Shown here piece by piece: positions 19,630-27,884 of a DNA stretch of 64,000 nucleotides. Position 1 is the first letter of the stretch. Every line of letters starts with the position of its first letter. The notes under the pieces were generated by a model, which saw only the letters and a program-made list of their open reading frames with translations, was not told the origin of the DNA and did no database searches. The position numbers and the translations under genes are program-made. This DNA comes from JAGVPT01 sp964439265 (GTDB taxonomy: Bacteria; Bacteroidota; Ignavibacteria; UBA10030; UBA8401): assembly GCA_964439265.1 (NCBI GenBank), contig CAYTOA010000007.1, positions 39,749 through 103,748 of the forward strand, read 5' to 3'.

Positions 19630-20004
19630 ATGCATGTAAACCTGGAATCCATCCGCGCGTACTGTCTGAAGAAAGAGGGGAAGATCATTGAAGATTTCCC
19701 GTTCGATGAATTTGTACTTGTGTTCAAGATAAACGGCAGGATTTTCATTCTCATCATGACAGACGATCATCCTCTGACGGTGAACCTCAAGTGCGACCCG
19801 GAACGTGCTATCGAACTTCGGGAACAGTATGCCGCCGTCACGCCCGGTTACCACATGAATAAGAAGCATTGGAACACCGTTGTACTCGACGGGACTATTC
19901 CGCCGCGCGATTTTTACGCGATGATCGACCACTCGTACGAGCTGGTAGCAAAAAGGTCAAAACCCTCAACCAGGAAAAAGATCGATAAGAAAAAATCCAA
20001 GTAA
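19630..20004 (+). CDS. MmcQ/YjbR family protein
   Basis: The 124-aa protein matches the MmcQ/YjbR fold: an N-terminal helix (LESIRAYCLKKEGKIIEDFPF), a beta-rich middle (VFKINGRIFILI, LTVNLKCDPE), and the characteristic H-M-N-K-K-H-W segment followed by a helix and a basic lysine-rich tail. Members have a double-wing DNA-binding-like (CyaY-like) fold, but the molecular role is not established. It starts 19 bp before a secreted Xaa-Pro peptidase gene in the same direction. No clear Shine-Dalgarno is seen at the ATG at 19630. Confidence 0.85.
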   Translation: MHVNLESIRAYCLKKEGKIIEDFPFDEFVLVFKINGRIFILIMTDDHPLTVNLKCDPERAIELREQYAAVTPGYHMNKKHWNTVVLDGTIPPRDFYAMIDHSYELVAKRSKPSTRKKIDKKKSK

Positions 20005-20022
20005 ACATTCCTGCAGATTCTT

Positions 20023-21468
20023 ATGAAACGAATTGCTGCTCATTGTTTCATTGTCCTCCTATCGCTGCTCATTTCTGCGTCCGCAGTGTCACAAAGTCTG
20101 AATTATCTGGTCTACGACAAAGACCAGACTCCGGCGTCAGCCTACAAAGAGCGGCGTGAACGATTCATGAAAGAGATAGGTACGGGTGCCGCGGCGATCT
20201 TTTTCTCGGCGCCGGAAAGAAACAGGAACGGCGACGATGATTATCCTTACCGGCAAGATGATAATTTTTTCTATCTCACCGGATTCAACGAGCCGAATGC
20301 GCTGCTGGTCATGATTCCCAAGGGGATAGCGCTCCGGAACGAACAGGATTCATCAAAGGTTGATACTGTCCGCGAAATACTATTTGTCCAGCCGCGGGAT
20401 GCGCGCAGCGAAAGCTGGACCGGAAGGCGTTTTGGCCCGGAGGGGGCACTCACGCTGCTCGGAGTTCAAAAGGCCTATACAAATCAAATGCTTAAGAAAA
20501 TGCTTCCGTCCGTCGTTTGGTCTGGAGGGATCCGATCTATCTACTTCTCGGCGTTCCCGGAAGCGGGGGGCGAGATGAAGGAGATGTTGCAGCCGGTCCA
20601 GGAATATTTGGATCGCCTGAAATCAAGCAATTCGACGGTGGAGGTCTGCGATCCCGCGCCCATTGTGCGAAAATACAGGGCAGTAAAATCCCCGGAAGAA
20701 ATATCGCTGATAACGAAGGCGGCACATATTAGCGCCATGGCTCACAAGCAGGCAATGATGTCGTGCAAACCGGGGATGACGGAGTACGGTATCCAGGCGG
20801 TGTACGAATATGTTTTTCGCAGGCTTGGCTCTGAGTACAATGCGTACTCATGCATCGTGGGAGCAGCAGAAAATTCGGTTATCCTGCATTACGAGAGTAA
20901 CCGCAGGCCGATCAACGACGGTGATATCGTTCTGGCTGATTGCGGTGCGGAATACCATAATTACGCGAGTGACGTCACACGGACGTATCCCGCCAATGGA
21001 AAATTCAGCGATGCACAGCGAAGGATTTACCAGCTTGTTCTCGACGCACAGAAATCCTGCATCGCGATGATGAAGCCTGGAACGGCGTGGAAAGACGTAA
21101 GCGCGCGAGCCGACTCGGTACTCATGGAAGGCTTGTTCGCTCTCGGAATCGTGAAGGAAAAGAATCATCGTGAATTGCGAAGGTTTTTTCCGCACGGCCT
21201 CGGTCATGCAGTCGGCCTTGATGTGCACGACGTGAATGCAGACGTTATGATACCCGGCATCATCTACACGATCGAGCCTGGAATTTATATCCCTGAAAGA
21301 TCCGAAGGTGTCGACCCAAAGTTCGTGAACATTGGAGTGCGCATCGAAGACGATATTCTGATCACTCCGGAAGGCCACTCGATTCTCTCTGCTGAAGCGC
21401 CGCGCGAGATTGACGAAATTGAGTCATTGATGAAAAAAAAGGGAATTGGCGACGTCCCCGTCGAGTAG
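20023..21468 (+). CDS. Exported Xaa-Pro aminopeptidase (M24B)
   Basis: The 481-aa protein starts with a signal peptide (MKRIAAHCFIVLLSLLISASAVSQ), so it acts in the periplasm or on the surface. An aminopeptidase P N-terminal domain (about 35-190, with DDNFFYLTGFNEPNA) is followed by the pita-bread catalytic domain. Metal ligands are visible: two Asp in VLADCGAEYHNYASDVTRT, His in HGLGHAVGLDVHD, Glu in IEPGIYIP and Glu in GVRIEDDI. It removes N-terminal residues before proline. A second, cytoplasmic M24 enzyme is at 34.1 kb. Peptide degradation outside the inner membrane suggests amino-acid scavenging. Confidence 0.95.
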   Translation: MKRIAAHCFIVLLSLLISASAVSQSLNYLVYDKDQTPASAYKERRERFMKEIGTGAAAIFFSAPERNRNGDDDYPYRQDDNFFYLTGFNEPNALLVMIPKGIALRNEQDSSKVDTVREILFVQPRDARSESWTGRRFGPEGALTLLGVQKAYTNQMLKKMLPSVVWSGGIRSIYFSAFPEAGGEMKEMLQPVQEYLDRLKSSNSTVEVCDPAPIVRKYRAVKSPEEISLITKAAHISAMAHKQAMMSCKPGMTEYGIQAVYEYVFRRLGSEYNAYSCIVGAAENSVILHYESNRRPINDGDIVLADCGAEYHNYASDVTRTYPANGKFSDAQRRIYQLVLDAQKSCIAMMKPGTAWKDVSARADSVLMEGLFALGIVKEKNHRELRRFFPHGLGHAVGLDVHDVNADVMIPGIIYTIEPGIYIPERSEGVDPKFVNIGVRIEDDILITPEGHSILSAEAPREIDEIESLMKKKGIGDVPVE

Positions 21469-21485
21469 CCGGGGCATGCCCTTTT
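21433..21485 (+). terminator. Terminator overlapping the peptidase stop codon
   Basis: A run of eight A plus GGG (21433-21443) can pair with CCCTTTTT (21478-21485), with an inner CCCCG/CGGGG stem (21456-21460/21470-21474). The hairpin includes the last codons of the gene. Confidence 0.45.
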
Positions 21486-21630
21486 TCCTCAATATTCCCG
21501 CCTAAAGCGCCGGTGTCCCGGTCTCCAGCTTCCTGTCTCCGGGCTGCGTCATTGTTCCTGCTCGTTTTCCCCGTGAACATTACAATAATATTCTCTGTTC
21601 TTCGTCTTAGGATATAAACAAGGACCTTCA

Positions 21631-22200
21631 TTGACGGACGCACTGACAATCTCAGAAGAAGCCGCTGCAACACTTGACCACACTGTCCGGTCGGAACGCA
21701 AACGTTTACTGGATTTTATCCGGAAGCGCGTGCGCAATCAATCGGACGCAGAAGATATTCTGCAGGATGTTTTCTACCAGTTGGCGACAAGCTACAGCGT
21801 TACGGACCCGATCGAGAAAATGACAGCGTGGCTTTTCACCGTTGCCCGGAACAAGATCATCGATTGGTATCGTAAGCGCCGGCCCGATTCTCTGCCTGCC
21901 GCTGAGGATGATCCATCTTCACCGCTGAATCTCGAAGAGATCCTATTCGACCCGCGCCAGAACCCGGACCGTGTTTACGCCCGATCGCTGGTGTGGACAG
22001 AATTATCCGAGGCACTCGATGAACTTCCCGAGGAACAGCGCGAGGTCTTTGTGATGCACGAATTGGAAGGCAGGAGTTTCAAAGAAATTGCAGAAATAAC
22101 GGGCGAACCGTTGAACACGCTTCTCTCGCGCAAACGCTACGCAGTGCTCTTCCTGCGGGAGCAGCTTCAAGAACTATACGAAGAAACGGAAAACTTATAG
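21631..22200 (+). CDS. ECF-type RNA polymerase sigma factor
   Basis: The 189-aa sequence has region 2 (LLDFIRKRVRNQSDAEDILQDVFYQL, with the AEDILQD core, then MTAWLFTVARNKIIDWYRKRR for -10 recognition) and region 4 (LDELPEEQREVFVMHELEGRSFKEIAEITGEPLNTLLSRKRYAV), linked by a Pro/Asp-rich stretch. The start is TTG at 21631 with AAGGA seven bases upstream. Instead of an anti-sigma factor with a zinc motif, the next gene encodes a small two-helix membrane protein with an FWQALGLLLL segment, a combination common in Bacteroidota. Only 14 bp separate them. Confidence 0.95.
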   Translation: MTDALTISEEAAATLDHTVRSERKRLLDFIRKRVRNQSDAEDILQDVFYQLATSYSVTDPIEKMTAWLFTVARNKIIDWYRKRRPDSLPAAEDDPSSPLNLEEILFDPRQNPDRVYARSLVWTELSEALDELPEEQREVFVMHELEGRSFKEIAEITGEPLNTLLSRKRYAVLFLREQLQELYEETENL

Positions 22201-22214
22201 GAGGAATGTAGATC

Positions 22215-22571
22215 ATGAAATCATGGTGGATCTTGAAAGCCGCAAAATTTCTATTGATGATGGTCGTCGGGATGCTGATTTTCGGCGCCATTGTTATGGA
22301 ATTATGGAATGTGCTTGTCCCCGATATTTTCCACGGACCGGTCATTACGTTCTGGCAGGCGCTCGGACTGCTTCTGTTGTCCCATATTCTCCTTCGCGGA
22401 TGGGGACCTTGGCGGCATGCGAACGGCTGGCGTCGCGACCGTTGGAAACATCGGTTCGAAGAAAAGCTGTCGGCGATGAGCCCTGAAGAACGGGATAAGT
22501 TTAAGGAAGAATGGCGCCGCCGATGCGGCTGGTCTCCCGATGACATGCATTCATCGAAAGAACAACCGTAA
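22215..22571 (+). CDS. Small two-TM protein encoded with the ECF sigma factor
   Basis: The 118-aa protein has hydrophobic segments at about 9-32 and 44-61; the second begins ITFWQALGLLLLSHILLRGW, a segment I recognise from short proteins encoded next to sigma factors in Bacteroidota. The C-terminal half is strongly charged and helical (RRDRWKHRFEEKLSAMSPEERDKFKEEWRRRCGW) and should face the cytoplasm, where it could contact the sigma factor. An anti-sigma role is inference from position and topology. TAGGAGGAA directly precedes the ATG region. It is probably co-transcribed with the sigma gene. Confidence 0.8.
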   Translation: MKSWWILKAAKFLLMMVVGMLIFGAIVMELWNVLVPDIFHGPVITFWQALGLLLLSHILLRGWGPWRHANGWRRDRWKHRFEEKLSAMSPEERDKFKEEWRRRCGWSPDDMHSSKEQP

Positions 22572-22586
22572 GTGTGAGGTCCACAA

Positions 22587-22915
22587 GTGAAGAACGTTGC
22601 GGGTGCGATGGAAAGAATTCATCAGACGGTGGCGGTATGGGAGGGGTTGCCTCCCGGCCCCACCGTTTTGGCGGAATAGAGTTTCGGCTGGGAAAGCGGG
22701 AACTTGGTCATCTTCACGGAGGCTATTTGCTCGATATTCCTTTTCCCCGCAACATTCGCAATCAATTGGTTGAGGCGGGCCGGGTTGCACCTCATCACAT
22801 TCTCCCTGAAAGCAGATGGGTAAGTCTTTATATCAGACGCGAGGAAGATATCGATGAAGCGATTGGATTGTTGAATCTTTCATTTGATCTAGCGAAGAAG
22901 CGACTCGAAAAATAA
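22587..22915 (+). pseudogene. DUF5519/luciferase-like small domain gene with a one-base frameshift
   Basis: The family core is clear: HRFGGIEFRLGKRELGHLHG, then DIPFP, HHILPESRW and an acidic C-terminal helix. But the frame that carries this core has no family-like N-terminus. The frame starting at GTG 22587 encodes ERIHQTVAVWEGLPPGP, which is the expected N-terminal helix and the WxG-x3-GP bridge, and stops at 22673. One extra C in the CCCC run at 22658-22661 would join them as WEGLPPGPHRFGG. The break is therefore a single-base homopolymer deletion, either real or a sequencing error; it lies 276 bases from the assembly gap. It follows the small membrane-protein gene by 15 bp. Confidence 0.75.
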
Positions 22916-22936
22916 AGTTTACTCACGCAAAGACGC

Positions 22937-23036
22937 NNNNNNNNNNNNNNNNNNNNNNNNNNNNNNNNNNNNNNNNNNNNNNNNNNNNNNNNNNNNNNNN
23001 NNNNNNNNNNNNNNNNNNNNNNNNNNNNNNNNNNNN
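22937..23036. other. Assembly gap of 100 N
   Basis: Exactly 100 N, the usual placeholder for a gap of unknown size. The last bases before it, CACGCAAAGACGC, match the start of an inverted-repeat element at 31189, suggesting a repeat broke the assembly. The true length, and any genes in it, are unknown; at least the 5' part of an HtrA-type protease is missing. Confidence 0.95.
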
Positions 23037-23623
23037 TGGGAAATCCTTTCGGATTTCAGGCTACCGTCACAGCAGGTGTAGTGAGCGCCCTGGGGCGCTC
23101 GCTCCGGGTCGGGGGAGGCCGGCTGATCGACAACGTGATCCAGACAGATGCGGCCCTCAACCCCGGCAATTCCGGCGGCCCGCTCGTAAACTCGCGCTCC
23201 GAAGTGATCGGCATTAATACGGCGATCATTCCATGGGCGCAAGGGATCTGTTTTTCGATCCCTGTCAACACCGCTAAAAATATCGCCGCTCAGTTGATGA
23301 AAGAAGGAAAAGTGACGCGCGCCTTCCTCGGTATCTCCGGCCAGGTGATCGAGATTTCCAGAGCCGCCGTACGTGAACACGCGCTGAAAGGTTCGCGTGG
23401 AGTGATGATCGCACATGTAGAGCGAGGGGGGGCTGCGGATCAAACGGGACTTCTGGCTGGAGATGTCATCGTTGAAATGGACAACCATCGTGTTGAGAGC
23501 ATCGATGATCTCCACCGGTTGCTGACAAACGATACGATCGGCCGGGCAGCGATACTGTCGGTCTTGCGGTTGGAGAAAAAACTCCTCGTCAAGATTGTTC
23601 CGAAGGAATTAACGCAGGTGTAG
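23037..23623 (+). CDS. HtrA/DegP-like S1C serine protease, 5' truncated by the gap
   Basis: Reading from 23039 the frame encodes GNPFGFQATVTAGVVSALGR at once, an internal trypsin-fold segment, so the N-terminal part including the catalytic His and Asp lies in the gap. The nucleophile serine is present in NPGNSGGPL, followed by GINTAI and GICFSIPVN. A PDZ domain occupies roughly the last 95 residues (FLGISGQVIEI to VLRLEKK), with GLLAGDVIVEMDNHRV. Members act as periplasmic protein-quality-control proteases. The stop at 23623 is eight bases from the convergent LOG-family gene. Confidence 0.93.
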
Positions 23624-23631
23624 CAGGACTA

Positions 23632-24207
23632 CTACGATTCGTAAGCAGGATCTTGTCGCAGGAGTGTCTTCAGCCTCTCAACTGCATGTTTGGGTGATGG
23701 AGCAATCGATATAAATTGTGTACACGATTCTTTTCCTTCGAACATCAGCTCCTTGTTAAGTGTATCGATAACTCCCTTCCAGAAATCTCCAAGCACGATC
23801 ACCGGCTTTTGTTCGATGACGCTCTTGTTCATAAACTCCCAGACGCTTGCAAATTCGAGCAGTGTTCCGGTTCCCCCCTTCAACACAACGTAGCCATCGG
23901 CGAGCGATACGAGTTCCATCAGTCTGTCCGTCAAAGACTTGACGACGATTTTCTTGTCAATCCAACGGTTTGACTCGATGCTGAAGAATTCACTTACCAC
24001 GCCTATGGTTCTTCCGCCCGCTTCTTTCGCCCCCCGGGCGGAAGCTTCCATTGTTCCGCCATAACCGCCGTTGCACACCACACACCCGGCTTTTCCGAGT
24101 TCGACGCCCAGCACTCGCGCCTCTTCGTAGGACTCATCGCCTTCAGCCGGCCGTGAACTGCCGAAGACAGTGATGATTGGTTTTGATTTTGTTTGGTTAC
24201 TCATCAT
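23632..24207 (-). CDS. LOG-family (SLOG superfamily) nucleotide-binding protein
   Basis: The 191-aa protein has the Rossmann-like LOG fold: ITVFGSSRPAEGD at the start, the GGYGGTMEASARGA phosphate-binding stretch near 46-60, and KGGTGTLLEF near 110-118 in the place of the PGGxGTxxE motif. The family contains cytokinin riboside 5'-monophosphate phosphoribohydrolases (often misnamed lysine decarboxylases) and TIGR00725-type proteins; the substrate here is not determined. The first residue of the PGG motif is Lys rather than Pro, which is a known variant. Two adjacent ATG codons begin the frame. It converges with the HtrA fragment. Confidence 0.87.
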   Translation of the reverse strand: MMSNQTKSKPIITVFGSSRPAEGDESYEEARVLGVELGKAGCVVCNGGYGGTMEASARGAKEAGGRTIGVVSEFFSIESNRWIDKKIVVKSLTDRLMELVSLADGYVVLKGGTGTLLEFASVWEFMNKSVIEQKPVIVLGDFWKGVIDTLNKELMFEGKESCTQFISIAPSPKHAVERLKTLLRQDPAYES

Positions 24208-24342
24208 TGTCGTTGTCCACGAAGAACAGGAAAGACCACGAAGAATTTTTCTATCGCTTTCTAATGGCGACTCACTTTAGCGATGGTCGACGCGCTATAA
24301 AACTAACCGTGGAATCTCTAGTTTCGTGCTTCTTCGTGAATA
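24208..24342. repeat. CACGAAGAA-type intergenic repeat fragment
   Basis: The 135-bp gap between two minus-strand genes contains CCACGAAGAACAGGA, then ACCACGAAGAATTTTT, and later GTGCTTCTTCGTGAA in opposite orientation. This looks like a degraded dispersed inverted repeat of the kind common in environmental FCB genomes. No gene is seen. Confidence 0.4.
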
Positions 24343-26445
24343 CTAATTCCAGAATTCCCACGATACGCCAAATCGTACATTTCTTGCGTACATCGGGTAG
24401 AATGGGGTCAACATGTATTGATTGCCTGAGAGATTTTCCCAGATTAGATGGAGGTATGCATCTCCGAGTTTTGCGATCAGGAAGAAGTCTGCCGTCCCGC
24501 TGGGCCCGAACGATAGCAATTCGTACGGAACATATAATCCGGATTCGTTCAGGGGAGCCATTCCGGTCTGTTTTGAAGTGTACCTGCCGCGAAATCCGAC
24601 CTTAAGCTCAAGGTTTCCATTGAACAGCCGGTTCTTGTAATACAAAGACCCATCGAGATACAATTCGGGAAGCAGCGTCAGCGTGTCGCTCACATGGTAA
24701 TAATTCGGTTGTTTGAGATAGGTTGCTTTCCCCTCAGCATAAAAATGGTAGTAAGCGGCTTTCAGCGAAACGTCAACTCCGTTGTAGATATTGAGGGCCG
24801 GCTGGATAAACTGCAGCGTATAATCCGTAGGCGATGCGCCGCCTACCGTGTCAACCAAAATAGGGTTCTTGATCTCCCTGTGGCTGAGTGAGATCGTGCC
24901 GCTCAAGAAATCGAAGATCGAAAAACGCATCCCGACTTGAGCGAGCATATGCCGTTCGTCTTTCAGCCACAGCCGTGGCGTTGGCAGGTGGGTAGAGTCG
25001 CTGGACCAGTAGAGTTCCTGCAATGTCGGCGTCCGCTGCGATTCGGACATCCCGCCGAACAATGATAAGGATGAAGTGACTGTCAGTTGAGCGTCAGCGC
25101 CGGCCCCTGGAAGGCTTCGGCTGCGGTAGTAATCCGTTCTTCCGAAAACGGCAAACGTCAATGGCGAAAGGAAAAGTATTTCCTCTTTTGCGCTTGCGCT
25201 GAGTTTATTTTCCTTGTGTCCTCCGACCTCAGGGCTCGATTCAACCTGAATCTCCTCTGCCTGGCCAGCGATACTGAAAATTTGCGCGGCACTGGCAAAT
25301 TCATTTCGGAGCAGAAGGCCTGCCATTGAGCTGCGATTGTCGAAGTGGCTGGGAACTCCGTTGAACGGCAAATCAGATCCATTGCTAATATACTGCCGGA
25401 CTTCGTCGCGATACTCTCTCAATTGATTCGAATAATAGACCGTCAGCGTCGTCACCTGCATAGTATCGCCCGTAAGATGAGCGGCGGCAGTGAGGTCGAG
25501 ATGATGATCGTATATTTTTTCGTACGCTTCATTGTTCGTGACAAATGCAGTGCTTGGGTCGCCGAAATATCCAGCGAGAGGAATCTGACTATAATCAACA
25601 CCCCCGAACATTCCCGTAATCGCCTGTTCGTACAGGTGTGAGAAAACAATATTAAACGAATTCGAGATGTCGTACCTAAGCTTTGTTCTGAAAGACCACG
25701 CATCATAATCGGAATTTGTGTAGCGTGCCGCATAATACTGGTTGATTTGATCGTAACCGATTGCATGGCGTTCCAGCCCGAATGTGAAATTGAACCTGGA
25801 GAAAATGTTTTGGCTGAAGATGGCATCTGTTTGCGTGTAATCGTCAACGCCCTGACTGTAGCGAAGACGTGAATACGGCTTATTCGTATAGAAACTCTTT
25901 GTGACAATGTTGATCGCTCCGCCGGTCGAGTTCATTCCGTAGAGCATTGCCCGTGGCCCTGTGATGAATTCTATTCTCTCGATATAATCCGTCGGAAACA
26001 GGATCATATCGTATGTACCGGTGATAGGATCGGCCTGGCTTCTTCCGTCAACAAGAAAGGCAATGCCGCGTTCATCGACGCCGCCGATCGTCAATTCGTT
26101 GTGCTGCCCCGGGCTTCCCATGTCGCGGATATACATCCCGGGTTTGGTCCAAAGGAGATCGCCGATATAGCGGTACTCGATCCATGGAATTTCGGAGCCA
26201 AGAATCGCGCTGCTTGAATCTCCAAACGGCTCGAGAGCGCCGACAAGTGGAATAGGTCTGACATGAATGAGCGAATCTTTGATAGGTTGAAAGGCGGGAG
26301 TATGGACCGTAGCCGTATCTTTTTCTTGTTGTGCTGCCGCGTTCGCCGTATCGTGAGCGTAGAAATTCTGAGAAATGGAGTATTGCACCAGCAGGAAGGC
26401 CAGAGTTGTGACGGCGGATATGCGTGCTTGCAAAGTGCCGGTCAT
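24343..26445 (-). CDS. TonB-dependent outer-membrane receptor
   Basis: The 700-aa protein has a hydrophobic signal sequence (residues about 8-25), a plug domain with IGDLLWTKPGMYIRD, NELTIGGVDERGIAFLVDGR and the hallmark IERIEFITGPRAMLYGMNSTGGAINIVTK (about 100-185), and then about 500 residues of beta-barrel strands ending NVRFGVSWEFWN, with a C-terminal aromatic as expected for outer-membrane insertion. There is no carboxypeptidase-like N-domain. The ligand is unknown. Its ATG shares one base with the ispE stop (TGATG), an unexpected coupling of a cytoplasmic isoprenoid kinase with a receptor. Confidence 0.92.
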   Translation of the reverse strand: MTGTLQARISAVTTLAFLLVQYSISQNFYAHDTANAAAQQEKDTATVHTPAFQPIKDSLIHVRPIPLVGALEPFGDSSSAILGSEIPWIEYRYIGDLLWTKPGMYIRDMGSPGQHNELTIGGVDERGIAFLVDGRSQADPITGTYDMILFPTDYIERIEFITGPRAMLYGMNSTGGAINIVTKSFYTNKPYSRLRYSQGVDDYTQTDAIFSQNIFSRFNFTFGLERHAIGYDQINQYYAARYTNSDYDAWSFRTKLRYDISNSFNIVFSHLYEQAITGMFGGVDYSQIPLAGYFGDPSTAFVTNNEAYEKIYDHHLDLTAAAHLTGDTMQVTTLTVYYSNQLREYRDEVRQYISNGSDLPFNGVPSHFDNRSSMAGLLLRNEFASAAQIFSIAGQAEEIQVESSPEVGGHKENKLSASAKEEILFLSPLTFAVFGRTDYYRSRSLPGAGADAQLTVTSSLSLFGGMSESQRTPTLQELYWSSDSTHLPTPRLWLKDERHMLAQVGMRFSIFDFLSGTISLSHREIKNPILVDTVGGASPTDYTLQFIQPALNIYNGVDVSLKAAYYHFYAEGKATYLKQPNYYHVSDTLTLLPELYLDGSLYYKNRLFNGNLELKVGFRGRYTSKQTGMAPLNESGLYVPYELLSFGPSGTADFFLIAKLGDAYLHLIWENLSGNQYMLTPFYPMYARNVRFGVSWEFWN

Positions 26446-27293
26446 CAGAGTGAGGGAATAAAATTAGGTGCCGTCATGGAAACGAAATGTTTCGACTTAA
26501 AGTAGTCCGCCGCTCTCCGGGCGTCGTTTTCTGCGTTGAAGAGTCCGAAAACCGATGAACCGCTTCCCGACATGAGAGCGTGCGTTGCTCCGTGTGAAAG
26601 AAGTTCTCGTTTTATCTCGGCAATTTCTGGATGTGCTTCGAATACGATCGCTTCAAAATCATTTTTCATCAGGTCCGGTAGGGTCGCGACGGTGCACGTT
26701 GCGCCGTCATAAAGTTTCGAGCGCTGGGATGTATCTCGTCTCTGCTTCGACAGTTCACCATAGGCCCACGATGTTGAAATATGGATATCCGGCGTGACGA
26801 CGACAATAAAGAACGGGAGAGGGATTGTCACAAATTTTAACCGTTCGCCCCGGCTCTCGGCATACGCACTTTTATTGTGAAGGAAATACGGAACATCGGA
26901 GCCGACGTTCAACGCAACGGCCGCAAGGGTCGAGGCGTCGACAGAGAGATTCCAGACCTTCGGCAGAGCAGTGAGAACCGCGGCGGCATCGCTGCTGCCG
27001 CCGCCGAGACCTGCACCGATCGGGATGTTCTTTCGAAGGCGGATTGCGGCGCCGCGCGGCGTACCGGTTTCTGTTCTGAGAAGCTCCACGGCTTTCCAAC
27101 AGAGATTGCGTTCATCTGCGGGGAGCGCCGCGGTATCGGCCGAAACGGATATGATTGAATCCGTCGCATCGATATTCAATTCGTCATGGAGGTCGATGCG
27201 GTGAAATATGGTTTCGATGTCATGGAATCCATCTTCTCTCTTTCCGAGCACGCGAAGTCCTAGATTTATTTTGGCGTACGCCGTTATCACCAT
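26445..27293 (-). CDS. ispE: 4-diphosphocytidyl-2-C-methyl-D-erythritol kinase
   Basis: IspE phosphorylates CDP-ME in the MEP isoprenoid pathway. The 282-aa sequence opens with the GHMP-kinase motif AYAKINLGLRVLG, carries the ATP loop IPIGAGLGGGSSDAAAVL near 91-108 and the C-terminal SGSGSSVFGLF near 242. All three family motifs are intact. A TTGAAA-17-TATCTT promoter candidate ends five bases before the ATG, so the message may be leaderless; there is no Shine-Dalgarno. The TonB receptor gene overlaps its stop codon by one base. Confidence 0.96.
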   Translation of the reverse strand: MVITAYAKINLGLRVLGKREDGFHDIETIFHRIDLHDELNIDATDSIISVSADTAALPADERNLCWKAVELLRTETGTPRGAAIRLRKNIPIGAGLGGGSSDAAAVLTALPKVWNLSVDASTLAAVALNVGSDVPYFLHNKSAYAESRGERLKFVTIPLPFFIVVVTPDIHISTSWAYGELSKQRRDTSQRSKLYDGATCTVATLPDLMKNDFEAIVFEAHPEIAEIKRELLSHGATHALMSGSGSSVFGLFNAENDARRAADYFKSKHFVSMTAPNFIPSL

Positions 27294-27298
27294 GGTTC

Positions 27299-27327
27299 AA
27301 GATACGAGGAGATTGGCCAAGTTTCAA
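27299..27327 (-). promoter_or_regulatory. Promoter candidate for ispE, leaderless geometry
   Basis: On the minus strand TTGAAA (27327-27322), 17 bases, TATCTT (27304-27299), then GAACC and the ispE ATG. Transcription would be expected to start at or within the first codon. Confidence 0.42.
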
Positions 27328-27353
27328 GATGGATGACCATTTCCGGGAAGAAA

Positions 27354-27384
27354 TTGAGAGTAACGTGGAATGTTGCTATATTCT
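27354..27384 (+). promoter_or_regulatory. Promoter candidate for the OsmC-family gene
   Basis: TTGAGA (27354-27359), 17 bases, TATATTCT (27377-27384). The predicted start near 27389 leaves a leader of about 40 bases to the ATG at 27429. It is arranged divergently from the ispE promoter. Confidence 0.45.
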
Positions 27385-27428
27385 CGTGAACATAATTTCG
27401 CATGCTAATCACTAACAACGTAATAAAA

Positions 27429-27884
27429 ATGACCAAACGTGAAGCAACTGTGCGGCACGTACAGAACCTTACATTTATCGGCAAGGCGGGATCCAATCAC
27501 TGGACGACGATGGATTCATCGCACGGAGAAAATTCGGCCGCGTCCACTTCGCCGATGGAACTCATATTGATCGCACTCGGAGGCTGCACAGGCAGCGACG
27601 TTGCGATCATACTCGAAAAGAAAAGAGCCCGATTCTCAAAACTTGAGATGAAAATTACGGGCGAACGGGCGGCGGTGGACCCGAAAGTGTACACAACAAT
27701 ACATATCGAGTATATTGTTGAAGGAATTGGCCTTAGGGAGAAGGATGTTGCCCATGCAATTGAACTTTCGATGACCAAGTACTGTTCGGTCAGCGCGATG
27801 TTGAAAAAATCCGTGGCACTGACGTATTCGTACTCGATCGTGGAAGCGGGAGCGGCGGCGGGATCGCTTAAGCCGGCAAATTAA
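27429..27884 (+). CDS. OsmC/Ohr-family thiol peroxidase-like protein
   Basis: The 151-aa protein has the OsmC fold: an N-terminal beta sheet (REATVRHVQNLTFIGKAG), the SPMELILIALGGCTGSDV segment with the first redox cysteine, and the second in MTKYCSVSAML. The pair is positioned as in OsmC/YhfA enzymes that reduce organic hydroperoxides. An earlier in-frame ATG at 27402 would add nine residues (MLITNNVIK) outside the fold; the promoter candidate allows both, and I prefer 27429. The 3' end overlaps the convergent receiver-HisKA gene by 17 bases. Confidence 0.9.
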   Translation: MTKREATVRHVQNLTFIGKAGSNHWTTMDSSHGENSAASTSPMELILIALGGCTGSDVAIILEKKRARFSKLEMKITGERAAVDPKVYTTIHIEYIVEGIGLREKDVAHAIELSMTKYCSVSAMLKKSVALTYSYSIVEAGAAAGSLKPAN

